Source: Pseudomonas sp. UMAB-08 (GTDB lineage: Bacteria; Pseudomonadota; Gammaproteobacteria; Pseudomonadales; Pseudomonadaceae). Taken from it: a DNA stretch of 64,000 nt. The notes under the pieces are model-generated. The model did no database searches. It was not told the DNA's origin and saw only the letters and a list, made by a program, of their open reading frames with translations. The stretch is from contig NZ_LT607415.1 in NCBI RefSeq assembly GCF_900095225.1, positions 1 through 64,000 of the forward strand, given 5' to 3'. A program made the translations under genes and the position numbers. Shown here in pieces: positions 1 to 8,678 of this stretch. Positions within the stretch are counted from its first letter, which is position 1. Each line of letters begins with the position of its first letter.

Positions 1-57
1 GCCCCGTATCTTTCGGTACGGAGCATTTTCGTTGAGCCTTGTGCAGATTGCTAGGTT

Positions 58-88
58 TTCACACAGTCTGTGAAGGCGGTTTTTTTTA
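58..88 (+). terminator. possible terminator of a gene left of the window
   Basis: A 6-bp hairpin (TTCACA, loop CAGTC, TGTGAA; 58-74) is followed after GGCGG by eight T residues (80-87). This would end a plus-strand transcript entering from the left edge. The stem is short and five bases separate it from the T tract, so the call is weak. Nothing else in 1-130 looks coding. Confidence 0.3.
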
Positions 89-132
89 GCTTGAAAAAAA
101 GTACGACAGCGACCCGATAATAAAAATACCCA

Positions 133-157
133 TAAAAAAGCCAGCTGGATGCTGGCC
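133..157 (-). terminator. rho-independent terminator of amrZ
   Basis: On the minus strand a perfect 6-bp GC-rich stem (GCCAGC / GCTGGC, loop ATCCA; 140-156) is followed directly by TTTTTTAT (139-132). It lies just downstream of the amrZ stop codon, which is the expected position and orientation. Confidence 0.8.
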
Positions 158-177
158 TGAATATTTTGATCTCGCTG

Positions 178-507
178 TCAGGACTCGTCGTCGACAGCGT
201 TTTCGGTATCGTGAGCAATCAGCGAAACAAGTGCGTTTTGCTGGCGATGAGAGAGTTGGCGGAACCGCTGCAGCAATTCGCGCTCGTGCATGGACAGTTC
301 CGGGCTGTCGAGACGCAGACTTGGCTCGTCGCCCAGCGCGCCTTCTTGAATCAAGCTCTGCTCAAGGCGAGCAATGATCTCGGAGTTCATGCTGCGGTGA
401 TGATTTTTGGCAACCTCATACACGCGGTCACGCATGCCATCAGGTAGTCGTACTACGAACTTGTCAGCCGTGCGGCTGGAATAAGTAGCCTGTTTCATAG
501 GGCTCAT
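178..507 (-). CDS. amrZ: AmrZ (AlgZ), ribbon-helix-helix transcription regulator
   Basis: This is a 109-residue Arc/MetJ-type ribbon-helix-helix protein. The N-terminal strand (around [19 protein letters not shown]) and helix ([17 protein letters not shown]) match AmrZ of other pseudomonads closely, as does the C-terminal tetramerisation region ([20 protein letters not shown]). In Pseudomonas, AmrZ activates alginate genes, controls twitching and c-di-GMP genes, and represses the flagellar master gene fleQ (family knowledge); it fits a window dominated by flagellar and c-di-GMP genes. The start is the ATG at 507, giving MSPMKQ; a second ATG is at 498. The gene stands alone, with its own terminator and an AlgU-like promoter upstream. 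Confidence 0.95.
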   Translation of the reverse strand: MSPMKQATYSSRTADKFVVRLPDGMRDRVYEVAKNHHRSMNSEIIARLEQSLIQEGALGDEPSLRLDSPELSMHERELLQRFRQLSHRQQNALVSLIAHDTENAVDDES

Positions 508-566
508 ATATTTAACCGGTTAGTTCAGAGGGAGCGGTTTTAGCAATTGGCCGCAAGATGTCATGT

Positions 567-593
567 TGAGACAGCCTTTCTGGACAAATGTTC
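567..593 (-). promoter_or_regulatory. AlgU (sigma-22)-like promoter of amrZ
   Basis: The minus strand reads GAACAT (593-588), a 16-base spacer, then TCTCA (571-567). This resembles the AlgU consensus GAACTT-N16/17-TCTGA. It is about 60 bases upstream of the amrZ start. In P. aeruginosa amrZ (algZ) transcription depends on AlgT/AlgU (established), so the position and match agree; no experiment is implied here. Confidence 0.5.
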
Positions 594-961
594 AACCTGA
601 ATGTCAAAGAGGTCAGCATCATGCCTGACTTTTGCCAGTTCCTTGGCGCCAATTCTGTGACAAATATTGAGCCTCATAAAGGCGGTTCGCCAGCACCAAT
701 TATCAGAATTGCGGGCTGCTTTGCAAAGTATTCATGTTGCCGACGATCCGAAAGTCCTATTTTAGGCCGATTCAGGCGCCATGTGGTGCACAACAGGCTT
801 CTCATGAGCGTAGAGCGGTTTGATCGATTTGCCAGGGACCATGGGTAAATCAAGCAAATGAAGAGGGCGGGAGATAGTTCTGAGGCGTGCGCGGTCAAAT
901 GACCCGTTAGGGTAACGGGTGCTTACTTGCCTTTACAGGTGGAAGCAGAACGGCAGTAAGG
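594..961. other. gene-free stretch with one hairpin
   Basis: Open frames here are short and have neither a convincing ribosome site nor recognisable protein character. The only clear structure is a perfect 8-bp inverted repeat, ACCCGTTA / TAACGGGT with a GGG loop, at 902-920. It has no T tract on either strand. It could mark the end of the minus-strand small gene at 962-1147. Confidence 0.4.
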
Positions 962-1147
962 TCAGCGCAGCAGCGGGTCGAATTTGATTTTGCGGCCGAC
1001 GACCAGCGCCACAATGAAGAGCACGATAAACAGGCCACTGGCGATTTTAAGCAAAGAGCTCATGGCATTCGCATCCAGCGGAAGCAGCATATCGATGACG
1101 ATTGCCATCAGTGCCAGGACCAGAAATGACAGTGCGGATTTTGACAT
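962..1147 (-). CDS. small two-helix membrane protein, unknown function
   Basis: This 61-residue protein is almost entirely hydrophobic. One membrane segment covers about residues 5-24 and a second about 34-51, with a short basic tail (GRKIKFDPLLR). The ATG at 1147 has a weak purine-rich site (GAGAA) about six bases upstream. It lies 41 bases behind another small minus-strand gene, so the two are probably co-transcribed. I do not recognise the family. Its composition argues for a real inner-membrane microprotein rather than a chance frame. Confidence 0.6.
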   Translation of the reverse strand: MSKSALSFLVLALMAIVIDMLLPLDANAMSSLLKIASGLFIVLFIVALVVGRKIKFDPLLR

Positions 1148-1188
1148 GGCAGTTCTCGTAGGGATTGATACCGGAAAAAATCAGGCGA

Positions 1189-1434
1189 TTAAAAAACCCA
1201 ACGTTCGGAACGATCAAGCGACAGCGGCATGACGTCGTTGCTGTCATTGGCAAGCATAGCCTTGTTGTTGGAGGACTGGTCGGTCATCACTGCGAAATGT
1301 GAAGCCTGCTGCACAAGGTGGTGCGGCTGTACCGGAGCACTGACCTGTCCATCGTCGCTGCTGTTGCCTTGAAACTGAAATGTCACCAGCGCGACGAGGG
1401 CAGCAGCATTGAGGAACGAAAGGGCAATGTTCAT
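1189..1434 (-). CDS. small secreted or membrane-anchored hypothetical protein
   Basis: The 81-residue product has an uncleaved-looking hydrophobic N-terminus (MNIALSFLNAAALVALVTF) and then a polar Gln/Ser/Asn-rich stretch without other membrane segments. The start at 1434 is preferred over an upstream in-frame ATG at 1449 because a strong GGAGGT site sits seven bases before it. It is the first gene of a probable two-gene unit with the 61-residue membrane protein. An Anr/Fnr-like box lies about 90 bases upstream. The function is not known; the protein may sit in the inner membrane facing the periplasm. Confidence 0.65.
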   Translation of the reverse strand: MNIALSFLNAAALVALVTFQFQGNSSDDGQVSAPVQPHHLVQQASHFAVMTDQSSNNKAMLANDSNDVMPLSLDRSERWVF

Positions 1435-1523
1435 ATTAAGTACCTCCACCTGGAACTTTTTGCAGGGGTTTCCTGTATGAGTAGCTTGTGCATGCCCTGT
1501 GCCAAATGAAAATCATTAAAAAT

Positions 1524-1537
1524 ATGATTTAAATCAA
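1524..1537 (-). promoter_or_regulatory. Anr/Fnr-like box
   Basis: ATGAT-TTAA-ATCAA matches the Fnr/Anr consensus TTGAT-N4-ATCAA at nine of ten positions. It is about 90 bases upstream of the small gene starting at 1434 and no other gene is nearby in that direction. If Anr binds at -41.5, the transcript would start near 1490. I see no strong -10 hexamer there, so regulation is a suggestion only. Confidence 0.4.
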
Positions 1538-1757
1538 TAGCTTGCACTTGTATTGGTGTGCGCCTGTCTTGCAGTTTGCAATGATGGCCTTTTGCGACAG
1601 TGCAATTTGCATGATTACAAACGGGGACGTCATCCAGAACCGTTTCATAGGCGCAGTACTACGGCTTAAAAAGCCAAGGACGACATGACAAAATCATGCA
1701 GTGCCGTTAACATGCACGCCGTCCCTGCTGGTGCCTTTCCTGTGCTCCAGCACTCGT

Positions 1758-1834
1758 GTCTCAGTAGCTCAATTGGATAGAGCATCCCCCTCCTAAGGGG
1801 AAGGTTGGCAGTTCGAACCTGCCCTGGGACACCA
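1758..1834 (+). tRNA. tRNA-Arg (anticodon CCU)
   Basis: The full cloverleaf can be drawn: acceptor GTCTCAG (1758-1764) pairs with CTGGGAC (1824-1830), with one T-G pair. The D stem is GCTC/GAGC, the anticodon stem TCCCC/GGGGA carries the loop CTCCTAA with anticodon CCT (1792-1794), and the T arm contains GTTCGAA. Discriminator A and an encoded CCA end at 1834. It reads AGG codons. Confidence 0.97.
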
Positions 1835-1848
1835 TATTTTTCAGGCAC

Positions 1849-2178
1849 TCAAGCCTTCAGGCCGTGCATCTCGCAATACTCCGTCCACTCCATGCCCGCC
1901 ATCTCGGCAACTTCCTTGTGCACCTCAATCCGCTGCGCCTCAAATTCTTCAGGGGAGGCCGCCGTCAATTGCAGGGTCAGCTCCCAGGCAAAGAAGCCCA
2001 AGCGCTCGGCCTCAGCCTCAAACGCCTGGTGCAGTCGCTCATCGCGGTATTGCGTCATTGGCACGCCGACGGCTTGGGCCTCGAGCGGATTCAGGTTGTC
2101 CAATTCTTCGCGGAGGGCAGGGTGCTCCGCGAGAAATTTATCCAGTGCGATTTGGTGCGGCTGTTCAGTTTGGATCAT
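1849..2178 (-). CDS. DUF6388 family protein
   Basis: This 109-residue, acidic, soluble protein contains NPLEAQAVGVPMTQYRDERL and FFAWELTLQLTAASPEEF, which I recognise as the conserved Pseudomonas DUF6388 family of unknown function. No signal peptide or membrane segment is present. The ATG at 2178 has an AAGGA site seven bases upstream. It faces the tRNA-Arg gene, with only 14 bases between its stop and the tRNA 3' end. Confidence 0.85.
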   Translation of the reverse strand: MIQTEQPHQIALDKFLAEHPALREELDNLNPLEAQAVGVPMTQYRDERLHQAFEAEAERLGFFAWELTLQLTAASPEEFEAQRIEVHKEVAEMAGMEWTEYCEMHGLKA

Positions 2179-2231
2179 GCAAAGTCCTTAATCGGCTGTG
2201 GGTATCGATGTGATTGATCAACTCGTCGTCT

Positions 2232-2259
2232 ATGCCGCCCTGATTTTGTCGGGCGGCAT
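2232..2259. other. 9-bp inverted repeat between small genes
   Basis: ATGCCGCCC (2232-2240) and GGGCGGCAT (2251-2259) form a perfect stem with a 10-base loop. On the minus strand it follows the stop of the gene at 2295-2534 and precedes the DUF6388 gene. No T tract follows on either strand. It could be a weak terminator or mRNA-end structure. Confidence 0.4.
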
Positions 2260-2294
2260 GTCTTGCGTTGGCGTGTTGAATTCCATGAGGATCT

Positions 2295-2534
2295 TTAATC
2301 GTCCGACCTTCGTCCGAGCCTTCCGGTTTTTAAGCTGTCCGTGTACCTGCGAAGCATGTATTCATTTTCTTGAAGCGACAGGATTACCTTCCCTATAAGC
2401 TGAGAGGCTTGCTCATTACCCCCCTCGATCAGCTGCGCTGAAAAATCTGAAAGCTGACTCATCGTCTGCTTTAGATTGTCAGCAACATCACCAAGATCGC
2501 TTTCCATCGAGCCATTTTTTTGTAGTTTTCTCAT
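2295..2534 (-). CDS. hypothetical small helical protein
   Basis: A 79-residue polar protein (MRKLQKNGSM...), probably all helical, with a heptad-like middle (around DNLKQTMSQLSDFSAQLI). There is no signal peptide and no family I recognise. The ATG at 2534 is directly preceded by an in-frame GTG at 2537, and an AGGG site sits about eight bases upstream. Size, codon use and ribosome site make it plausible, but there is no homology support. Confidence 0.45.
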   Translation of the reverse strand: MRKLQKNGSMESDLGDVADNLKQTMSQLSDFSAQLIEGGNEQASQLIGKVILSLQENEYMLRRYTDSLKTGRLGRRSDD

Positions 2535-2537
2535 CAC

Positions 2538-3044
2538 GCCGCCCTGGCAAAAAAAATCGTTGTAACCGTTGGCTATCGTTTGTTTTGAAGTGCTCGGTCC
2601 CTTTTGATTTTAGCCGCTGCTTTCCCTTGCCGTGGTTTTCCGTTATCGAATGAGTGCGCTAGCCAGCTGCATGAAGAGCGTAAGGGCCGCAGGCCATCTG
2701 TTCGAGCAGAAAAATCCAGGCATACCCTTGTCTTTTCCGAGCCTGACACTCGTACTGTCCTCGCTGCGCATCCGACCTGAGCCGCGCGCGTCACTGCGAA
2801 AATGCGCTGGCATTGCCGGCCGTTTTCATAGACATAACAATGGGAGACGTCCAGAACGAACCATACCTGATGTACGGTGAGGTTTATTGATCTAATGTGT
2901 ACATACTTAAACAAAGTTGAACTGTTTATTGTCGTGCTTAAGATGTTTTCATGCTTTTTAACTGTTTAGTTAAGTGCGCGATAGGCGCAGTGATTTTGTG
3001 GACTATGATGTCGGGATGACAGTAATCTCATGCGGGTATCAATC
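2538..3044. other. 507-base stretch without a convincing gene
   Basis: Frames on both strands lack ribosome sites and protein-like composition. The right end is AT-rich and probably holds the promoter of the chemoreceptor gene. I see no repeat or RNA gene. Confidence 0.4.
2958..2983 (+). promoter_or_regulatory. weak FliA (sigma-28)-like promoter of the chemoreceptor gene
   Basis: TTAA (2958-2961), a 14-base spacer, then GCGCGATA (2976-2983) resembles TAAA-N15-GCCGATAA. Chemoreceptor genes are commonly FliA-dependent. Both half-sites have a mismatch and the spacer is one base short, so this is tentative. Confidence 0.25.
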
Positions 3045-4610
3045 ATGCGTACACCTCGTTCTATCACTGCAGTGGAACAAGTATTTCCGATTGAGCAACG
3101 CCTGATCTCGGCGACTGATACTCATGGAAAAATCACTTATTGCAATGATGAGTTTGCAAAAATAAGTGGCTATTCTCGGGAGGAACTCGTGGGGAATCCA
3201 CATAATTTAGTGCGTCACCCCGACATGCCTTCTGCCGTTTTTGGATTGATGTGGAACTACCTGAAAGCAGGTAAAAGCTGGATGGGTATTGTAAAAAATC
3301 GGTGTAAGAACGGTGACTACTATTGGGTCAGTGCCTATGTCACGCCGATCCTCGAAGACGGCCATATAAAAGGCTACGAGTCTGTCAGGGTCAAGCCGAC
3401 TCAAGCGCAAGTAAAGCGTGCGCAGGTGCTTTATGAGCGTTTACGTGCGGGTAAAAAAGCGGTTCCAAAAAGACGACACCTCGTGGCCACACTGAAAACA
3501 ATGACCGTCCCAGTCATCGCGGGAGCGGGGGCTGTTGGCGTGATTGGGATGGCCTCTATGCCCGTCGCCCAAGGGGTCACGGCCGGGCTGTTTATTGCGG
3601 CAGGTTGGTGGTCGGGTAGTCGGTTTAATGCCCAGTTGACTCAGATTATTAAAAGCTCGCCTGATGCCTTCACGGACCCGGTCAGTGCGCTCACTTACAG
3701 TGATGCTTATGGAACGTCAGCTCAGGTCGAAATGATCTTGATCAGTGAAGATGCGCGCCTCAAAACGGCCCTGACTCGCCTGAGCGATCTCGCGAACCAG
3801 GTGTCTGAAGCGGCTGCACATTCCTCGCTGCTGTCTAGTCAAACGGAACAGGCCTTGCTGGAACAGAGAGCTGAGACGGACATGACAGCTGCTGCGGTGA
3901 CGGAGATGGCCGCCTCGATCACTGAAGTCGCCAGGCATGTGCAGCAAACAGCCACTGAAGCGAACACTGCCAACGAACTGGCGGAGCAAGGTGGCAAAGT
4001 AGCCGGGGACTCTCGCGACGCCATTCAACTTCTGGCCGGTACGGTAACCAGTATTAGTAATGCTGTGGATAATCTTGCCAATGAAACCCAGCAAATCATG
4101 ACGGCTGCCGGGATGATTCAGTCCATTGCCGATCAAACAAATCTACTGGCACTTAACGCGGCCATTGAGGCCGCAAGAGCGGGCGAGCAGGGACGTGGTT
4201 TTGCGGTCGTCGCAGATGAGGTTCGTGCACTGGCGGGGAAAACGCGTGAATCCACGCAGCAAATCCAGCGTGTCATCGAAACCCTTAAAAAGGGGGCTGA
4301 CGAGGCCGTAAGCATTGCCCGGTTAGGTATACAGGAGGCCGATCACGGCGTTGAGCATGTGATAGGCGCACAGCGAGCACTCCAGGGTATTCGCGAGGCG
4401 ATTGAGCGAATAAGTGGTATGGGCCAACAAATGGCCGCAGCCTCTGAAGAACAGGCCCATGTAGCGGAAGATATTGCCCGACAAATTAATAATATGGCAG
4501 GCACGGTTGAGATCACGGCCAGGAACGCTAACGCCGCAGTCATTCGTGGCAATGAGCTTGAAAGTACCTCTCGTGGTTTGCGGGCATTGGTTGAGCGGTT
4601 TAATCGATAG
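3045..4610 (+). CDS. Aer-like PAS-domain methyl-accepting chemotaxis protein
   Basis: This 521-residue energy- or oxygen-taxis receptor starts with a PAS domain (about 10-115, with [19 protein letters not shown] and [12 protein letters not shown]). Two adjacent hydrophobic segments follow (about 150-195), with no periplasmic domain between them. The long signalling domain has the universal hairpin tip around residues 361-395 ([20 protein letters not shown]). In Aer the PAS domain binds FAD and reports redox state to CheA/CheW. The ATG at 3045 is preferred to the one at 3030 because the N-terminus MRTPRSIT aligns with the family's usual MRNN-type start. The gene stands alone and converges on the hybrid kinase gene. 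The ligand and output are inferred from family only. Confidence 0.88.
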   Translation: MRTPRSITAVEQVFPIEQRLISATDTHGKITYCNDEFAKISGYSREELVGNPHNLVRHPDMPSAVFGLMWNYLKAGKSWMGIVKNRCKNGDYYWVSAYVTPILEDGHIKGYESVRVKPTQAQVKRAQVLYERLRAGKKAVPKRRHLVATLKTMTVPVIAGAGAVGVIGMASMPVAQGVTAGLFIAAGWWSGSRFNAQLTQIIKSSPDAFTDPVSALTYSDAYGTSAQVEMILISEDARLKTALTRLSDLANQVSEAAAHSSLLSSQTEQALLEQRAETDMTAAAVTEMAASITEVARHVQQTATEANTANELAEQGGKVAGDSRDAIQLLAGTVTSISNAVDNLANETQQIMTAAGMIQSIADQTNLLALNAAIEAARAGEQGRGFAVVADEVRALAGKTRESTQQIQRVIETLKKGADEAVSIARLGIQEADHGVEHVIGAQRALQGIREAIERISGMGQQMAAASEEQAHVAEDIARQINNMAGTVEITARNANAAVIRGNELESTSRGLRALVERFNR

Positions 4611-4682
4611 TGATCTGATCGGCCACGCCCAAATAAATCCCGGGGTGGCCTCGCTATTTAATTAAACAGTACCCATCGTATT

Positions 4683-7600
4683 TTAAAGCAGGGTGAAGTG
4701 CCCGTCAGTGGTGTCAATGGCCGTGGGGTGTGCGATATCAAACTGAACATGCAACTGTTCAACGCTTTCCGTAAGAAGTTGACTTAATTCGTTCAGGCTA
4801 TGGGCAGCAAGGAGGCGGTCCTCAGTCTGAAAGTTCCCGTGGATCAGTTGCTGTTCAAACTGACTGGCTCGAAGCGACAGGGCCACAGCGCCCATGGTAC
4901 CCGCACTGCCTTTAATCGCGTGCAACACGGAGGCTGCACTGACCCTGTTTTGTTGTTCGATGTGCTGTTGTAGTTGGGTTATTTGCTGCTGTAATTCAGG
5001 ACCAAAACCCCTCAATACATTACGAATAAGATCAATATTTCCACCCAAGCGATGGATCATCGATGCGCGTTGCTCGATGATCCACGTACTTTCTTGTTCA
5101 TGCTCTGTAGTAGTAATCGCTTGCTGGATGATCTCACGCCCTGTCTGAGCGATCAGGGTCGTAATCAGTTGTTCCAGGTCGATGGGCTTGCCAACATGCT
5201 CGTTCATGCCCGCGGCGAGACAGGTTTGACGGTCACTTTTTGACGCGTTGGCGGTCATCGCTATGATTGGAAGGGTCGCGAAGCGAGGATTGGCGCGGAT
5301 GCGCCGGGTGGCCTCCAGGCCGTCGATATCCGGCATCTGTATGTCCATCAACACCGCATCGAACGAGTGAGCATCCGTCATGATCATGCCGACGCCTTCA
5401 ACGCCACCCTCGGCCAGTAGAACCTGAGCCCCCTCACCGCTAAGAAGCGCCTCGGCGATCTGCCGGTTTATCATGTTGTCCTCGACCACCAACAGACGCA
5501 GGCCCGCGAGTCGATTTGACGAGTGAAATGCGGGTGATTGGGCGTTGGGGGAGGGCATGCCAATGCCCTTTATAGCCCGCTGGACGGTATCAGCCAGTTG
5601 TTGGGGCGTTACTGGTTTGGTGAGGAGTTCAACGAAGGGGGCATCTCGCTCTTGGTAAACATCGGCCAGCATCTCTCGCCCATAGGCGGTGATCATGATG
5701 ACGATTGGAGGAGGGAGGCCAGCGCCTTGCTTACGGATCATTTGAGCTGCACTTAGCCCATCCATATCGGGCATCTGCCAGTCCATAAGGACCACGCTAT
5801 AACGTTCACCTCGCTCTTGGGCTTCCCTTACTCGCTCTACGGCCTTGACGCCCCCGCTGACATAATCTGCTTTCCAGCCTAGCTCATTCACTGTCCGCAG
5901 GAGTAGCCCTCCGACGGTGGTATTGTCATCGGCAATTAATATGCGCAGGGCTGAGTCTACGTCTGCACAGGGTGCGTCACGCGGCGATTTTTGCGCTACA
6001 TCAAGTGTGATATCGAACCAGAAACGGCTGCCAACGTCGGGCTGGCTATCAACCTGAAGCACTCCGCCCATCAGTTTTACCATGCGCCTGCAAATCACCA
6101 AGCCAAGACCCGTGCCGCCAAAACGTCGAGTGGTGGAGGCCTCCGCTTGAGTGAAACCATCGAAAATTCGTTCAAGTTGCTCTGGACTTATGCCGATGCC
6201 GGTATCCGTAATGGCGATGCGCAGGGACGCAGTATCGGCGGAGCGCCTTAACTGTTTGATGCTGACCACTACTTGGCCTTTTGCTGTAAATTTTAGAGCG
6301 TTACCGGCCAGGTTGATCAGAATTTGTTGGAGTCGAAGGCTATCGCCGATCAACACGGCAGGCAGATCAACGTCAAGATCGAACATCACTTCGACCTCCT
6401 GCTGTCCATGGTTACCCGCCAATACCACGGCAAGATCGCGCATTAAGGGTTCAAGTTCAAAGGGATGTAAATCCAGTTGCAACTTGTCGGCCTCGATCTT
6501 CGAGTAGTCGAGAATGTCATTGAGCAGGCCCAGGAGTGATTTGGCTGCGCTCTGTGCCTTGGTCGCGTAATCGAATTGACGGACATTCAGCTCGGTCTGC
6601 AGGACCAGTTGCAGCATGCCGAGGACTGCATTCATCGGGGTCCGTATCTCATGGCTCATATTTGCCAGGAAAGAAGATTTGGACGCACTCGCCGCGTCTG
6701 CCTGCTCCTTGGCATGCCGCAGGCGGGACTCCAGCTCCCGCTGGGCGGTAATGTCCATGGCAATGCCCAGATAACCGCCTATCTGCCCTGTCTCATCGCG
6801 CATGGCGGTGACTACCAGCGTGACCGGGAAACGCGAACCATCCTTGCGCACGTAATTCCAGTCGCGCGTTTCTGCCGTTCCCTCGATTTCCGATTTGTGC
6901 ACCAGTACGCGGAAGCCTTCAATGGGGTGGCCGTACTCCTCTGTCAACGCAGCTCCGCGGGCAGCTAACTCCTCGGGTACATGGACTAACGCAGACGTGC
7001 TGATATTCAATACTTCATCGGCGTGGTAACCCAGCAAACGCTCCGCGCCCCGATTGAATACGCGAATGATCCCCTGAAGATCTGTCGCGATGATCGACAC
7101 CTCGGAAGCAGAGTTCAGCACGCTGCCCAGCAGAACATTCAGTTCACTCAACTCTGAGGTGCGCTGAGCGACTTGCACTTCAAGGCTTGAGTTAAGCTCA
7201 AGGATTTTTGCTTCAGCGGCCTTTTGGGCAGTGATGTCCCGTACCGTTTTGGAGGCCCCGACGATGTGGCCATTTTCGCCGTAGATTGGCGAGACGGTGA
7301 CCGACGTATCAATCAGGCTTCCATCGCGACGTCGGCGTAGTGTTTGAAAGCTCTGAATGCGCTCTCCACAACGGATGCGATTCAAGATATTGCTTTCTTC
7401 GTCCTCTTTACCCTCAGGCACAATCAAGCTGGCAAGAGGTTGGCCGACGGCGTCTTCGGCGCTATAACCAAACAGGTGTTCAGCGCCTTTATTCCAGCTG
7501 GTAATGACACCGTTCAGGGTCTTTCCGATGATGCCGTCCGATGAGCTTTCGACGATTGCCGCCAACCACGCCTGCTGGGCAACAACTACCCGTCGACGCT

Positions 7601-8603
7601 CGCGGTTCAGGTTCGCCAGCGCAACCAATGCGGCCAGCAGCAGGCTGACTAGCCCACCCAGAGAGAGCGCGAGCTTTGGCGATAGCTGATGCAGGCGTTC
7701 TATAAACAACGGGTGGGCACTGAATTCGATTTGCCAGCGCCGACCAAAGACTTCTCGCTCCAGGCGACGGGCAAATAATTTCTCCATATTTGGCGGATCA
7801 CCGGGGCTGGTGTAGAACGTCTTCTGCCCCGCCGTTGTGATGTCACTTAACTCCAAATGAACCGCCTCATTCTGTCCAGGCAATCCCGCTAGCACGTCTG
7901 CTATCCACAGCGGTGCGAAACTCCAGCCAAAGGCCGTTTCCTCTCGTTCGGCAACAGTCGCCGGGGCAGAATTCCCCCTGTAGATGGGCATTAAAATCAA
8001 AAATGACTGCTGATGCTTGTCATCGGCTTGAGCCAAATAAATGGGCCCGGTCAGCTTGACCTCTCCTGTACGAAGGGCCGTCTCGGCGGCTGCCCGGCGG
8101 TTTTGTTCCGATGCGATATCCAGACCCAATGCAGGCAGATTGTGTTCTGTGGGCTCAATGTACTGAATGACGAAGCGCTCACCTGAATGAGGCATGAGTT
8201 GATGAATAGCAAAGTCAGGTTGTCCGTCAGCCTTGGCGGTCTCTAGAAACGTACCCTCGCTACCTGCTGGTACGCGCCGAATAAAGCCAAAACCCATGGC
8301 GCCCGGGAATTCAGCTTTTAGGTCACGGGTCAGGCTGTAGCGATGGAATGCATCGCGGGTAATCGAGTACTCGCCCGCCGTGAGCACCGCCCCGCGTGCG
8401 CCACGCAAGCCGTATTGATAGAGGTTCAAGCGGCTCACTACGGCGTCAGCGGCCTCTTCTGCCTCGCTGGCCACTGCGGCCTGTGCCTCATGCTCATTAA
8501 TGCGGTTGATAAAAAAAGCGGTGAGCAGACTGATGAGCAGGCCAAGCCCGAGTGTCATGGCCACGCTGCGATTGATGATGGCGAATGTGGTTCTATTTTT
8601 CAC
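4683..8603 (-). CDS. hybrid sensor histidine kinase (CHASE-PAS-PAS-HisKA-HATPase-REC-REC-HPt)
   Basis: A membrane phosphorelay kinase of about 1306 residues. Order: N-terminal membrane segment, periplasmic CHASE-type sensor (about 60-290), second membrane segment (about 305-330), two PAS domains (about 345-465 and 490-625), HisKA with SHEIRTPMNAVLGM (His near 649), HATPase with GGTGLGLVICRRMV, two receiver domains (Asp near 940 in VLMDWQMPDMDG, and near 1085 in VLMDIQMPDIDG) and a C-terminal HPt (His near 1226 in HAIKGSAG). All phosphorelay residues look intact. The start is uncertain: the GTG at 8603 is chosen because the longer TTG start at 8639 has no ribosome site. It lies 75 bases behind the REC-GGDEF-EAL gene on the same strand, so the pair is probably an operon and that protein its partner. 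Confidence 0.9.
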   Translation of the reverse strand: MKNRTTFAIINRSVAMTLGLGLLISLLTAFFINRINEHEAQAAVASEAEEAADAVVSRLNLYQYGLRGARGAVLTAGEYSITRDAFHRYSLTRDLKAEFPGAMGFGFIRRVPAGSEGTFLETAKADGQPDFAIHQLMPHSGERFVIQYIEPTEHNLPALGLDIASEQNRRAAAETALRTGEVKLTGPIYLAQADDKHQQSFLILMPIYRGNSAPATVAEREETAFGWSFAPLWIADVLAGLPGQNEAVHLELSDITTAGQKTFYTSPGDPPNMEKLFARRLEREVFGRRWQIEFSAHPLFIERLHQLSPKLALSLGGLVSLLLAALVALANLNRERRRVVVAQQAWLAAIVESSSDGIIGKTLNGVITSWNKGAEHLFGYSAEDAVGQPLASLIVPEGKEDEESNILNRIRCGERIQSFQTLRRRRDGSLIDTSVTVSPIYGENGHIVGASKTVRDITAQKAAEAKILELNSSLEVQVAQRTSELSELNVLLGSVLNSASEVSIIATDLQGIIRVFNRGAERLLGYHADEVLNISTSALVHVPEELAARGAALTEEYGHPIEGFRVLVHKSEIEGTAETRDWNYVRKDGSRFPVTLVVTAMRDETGQIGGYLGIAMDITAQRELESRLRHAKEQADAASASKSSFLANMSHEIRTPMNAVLGMLQLVLQTELNVRQFDYATKAQSAAKSLLGLLNDILDYSKIEADKLQLDLHPFELEPLMRDLAVVLAGNHGQQEVEVMFDLDVDLPAVLIGDSLRLQQILINLAGNALKFTAKGQVVVSIKQLRRSADTASLRIAITDTGIGISPEQLERIFDGFTQAEASTTRRFGGTGLGLVICRRMVKLMGGVLQVDSQPDVGSRFWFDITLDVAQKSPRDAPCADVDSALRILIADDNTTVGGLLLRTVNELGWKADYVSGGVKAVERVREAQERGERYSVVLMDWQMPDMDGLSAAQMIRKQGAGLPPPIVIMITAYGREMLADVYQERDAPFVELLTKPVTPQQLADTVQRAIKGIGMPSPNAQSPAFHSSNRLAGLRLLVVEDNMINRQIAEALLSGEGAQVLLAEGGVEGVGMIMTDAHSFDAVLMDIQMPDIDGLEATRRIRANPRFATLPIIAMTANASKSDRQTCLAAGMNEHVGKPIDLEQLITTLIAQTGREIIQQAITTTEHEQESTWIIEQRASMIHRLGGNIDLIRNVLRGFGPELQQQITQLQQHIEQQNRVSAASVLHAIKGSAGTMGAVALSLRASQFEQQLIHGNFQTEDRLLAAHSLNELSQLLTESVEQLHVQFDIAHPTAIDTTDGHFTLL

Positions 8604-8678
8604 AAGGTCATACCCACTGGAAGATTTTATTGCCAGCAAACAATAAGTGAGCAGTACGGCTTCAAAATAAGTGCGGTG

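Noticed and set aside
588..898. overlapping short frames on both strands after amrZ
   Set aside because: No ribosome sites and no protein-like features; probably non-coding.
1758..1834. tRNA-Arg as attachment site of an integrated element
   Set aside because: I found no second copy of the tRNA 3' end within the window and no integrase gene, so there is no evidence for an island using it.
1666..1848. 60-codon minus-strand frame over the tRNA gene
   Set aside because: It covers the complete tRNA-Arg gene and has no ribosome site.
2573..2914. 113-codon minus-strand frame upstream of the chemoreceptor gene
   Set aside because: Composition is not protein-like, with many Cys, Arg and Ser, and there is no ribosome site or family signal.
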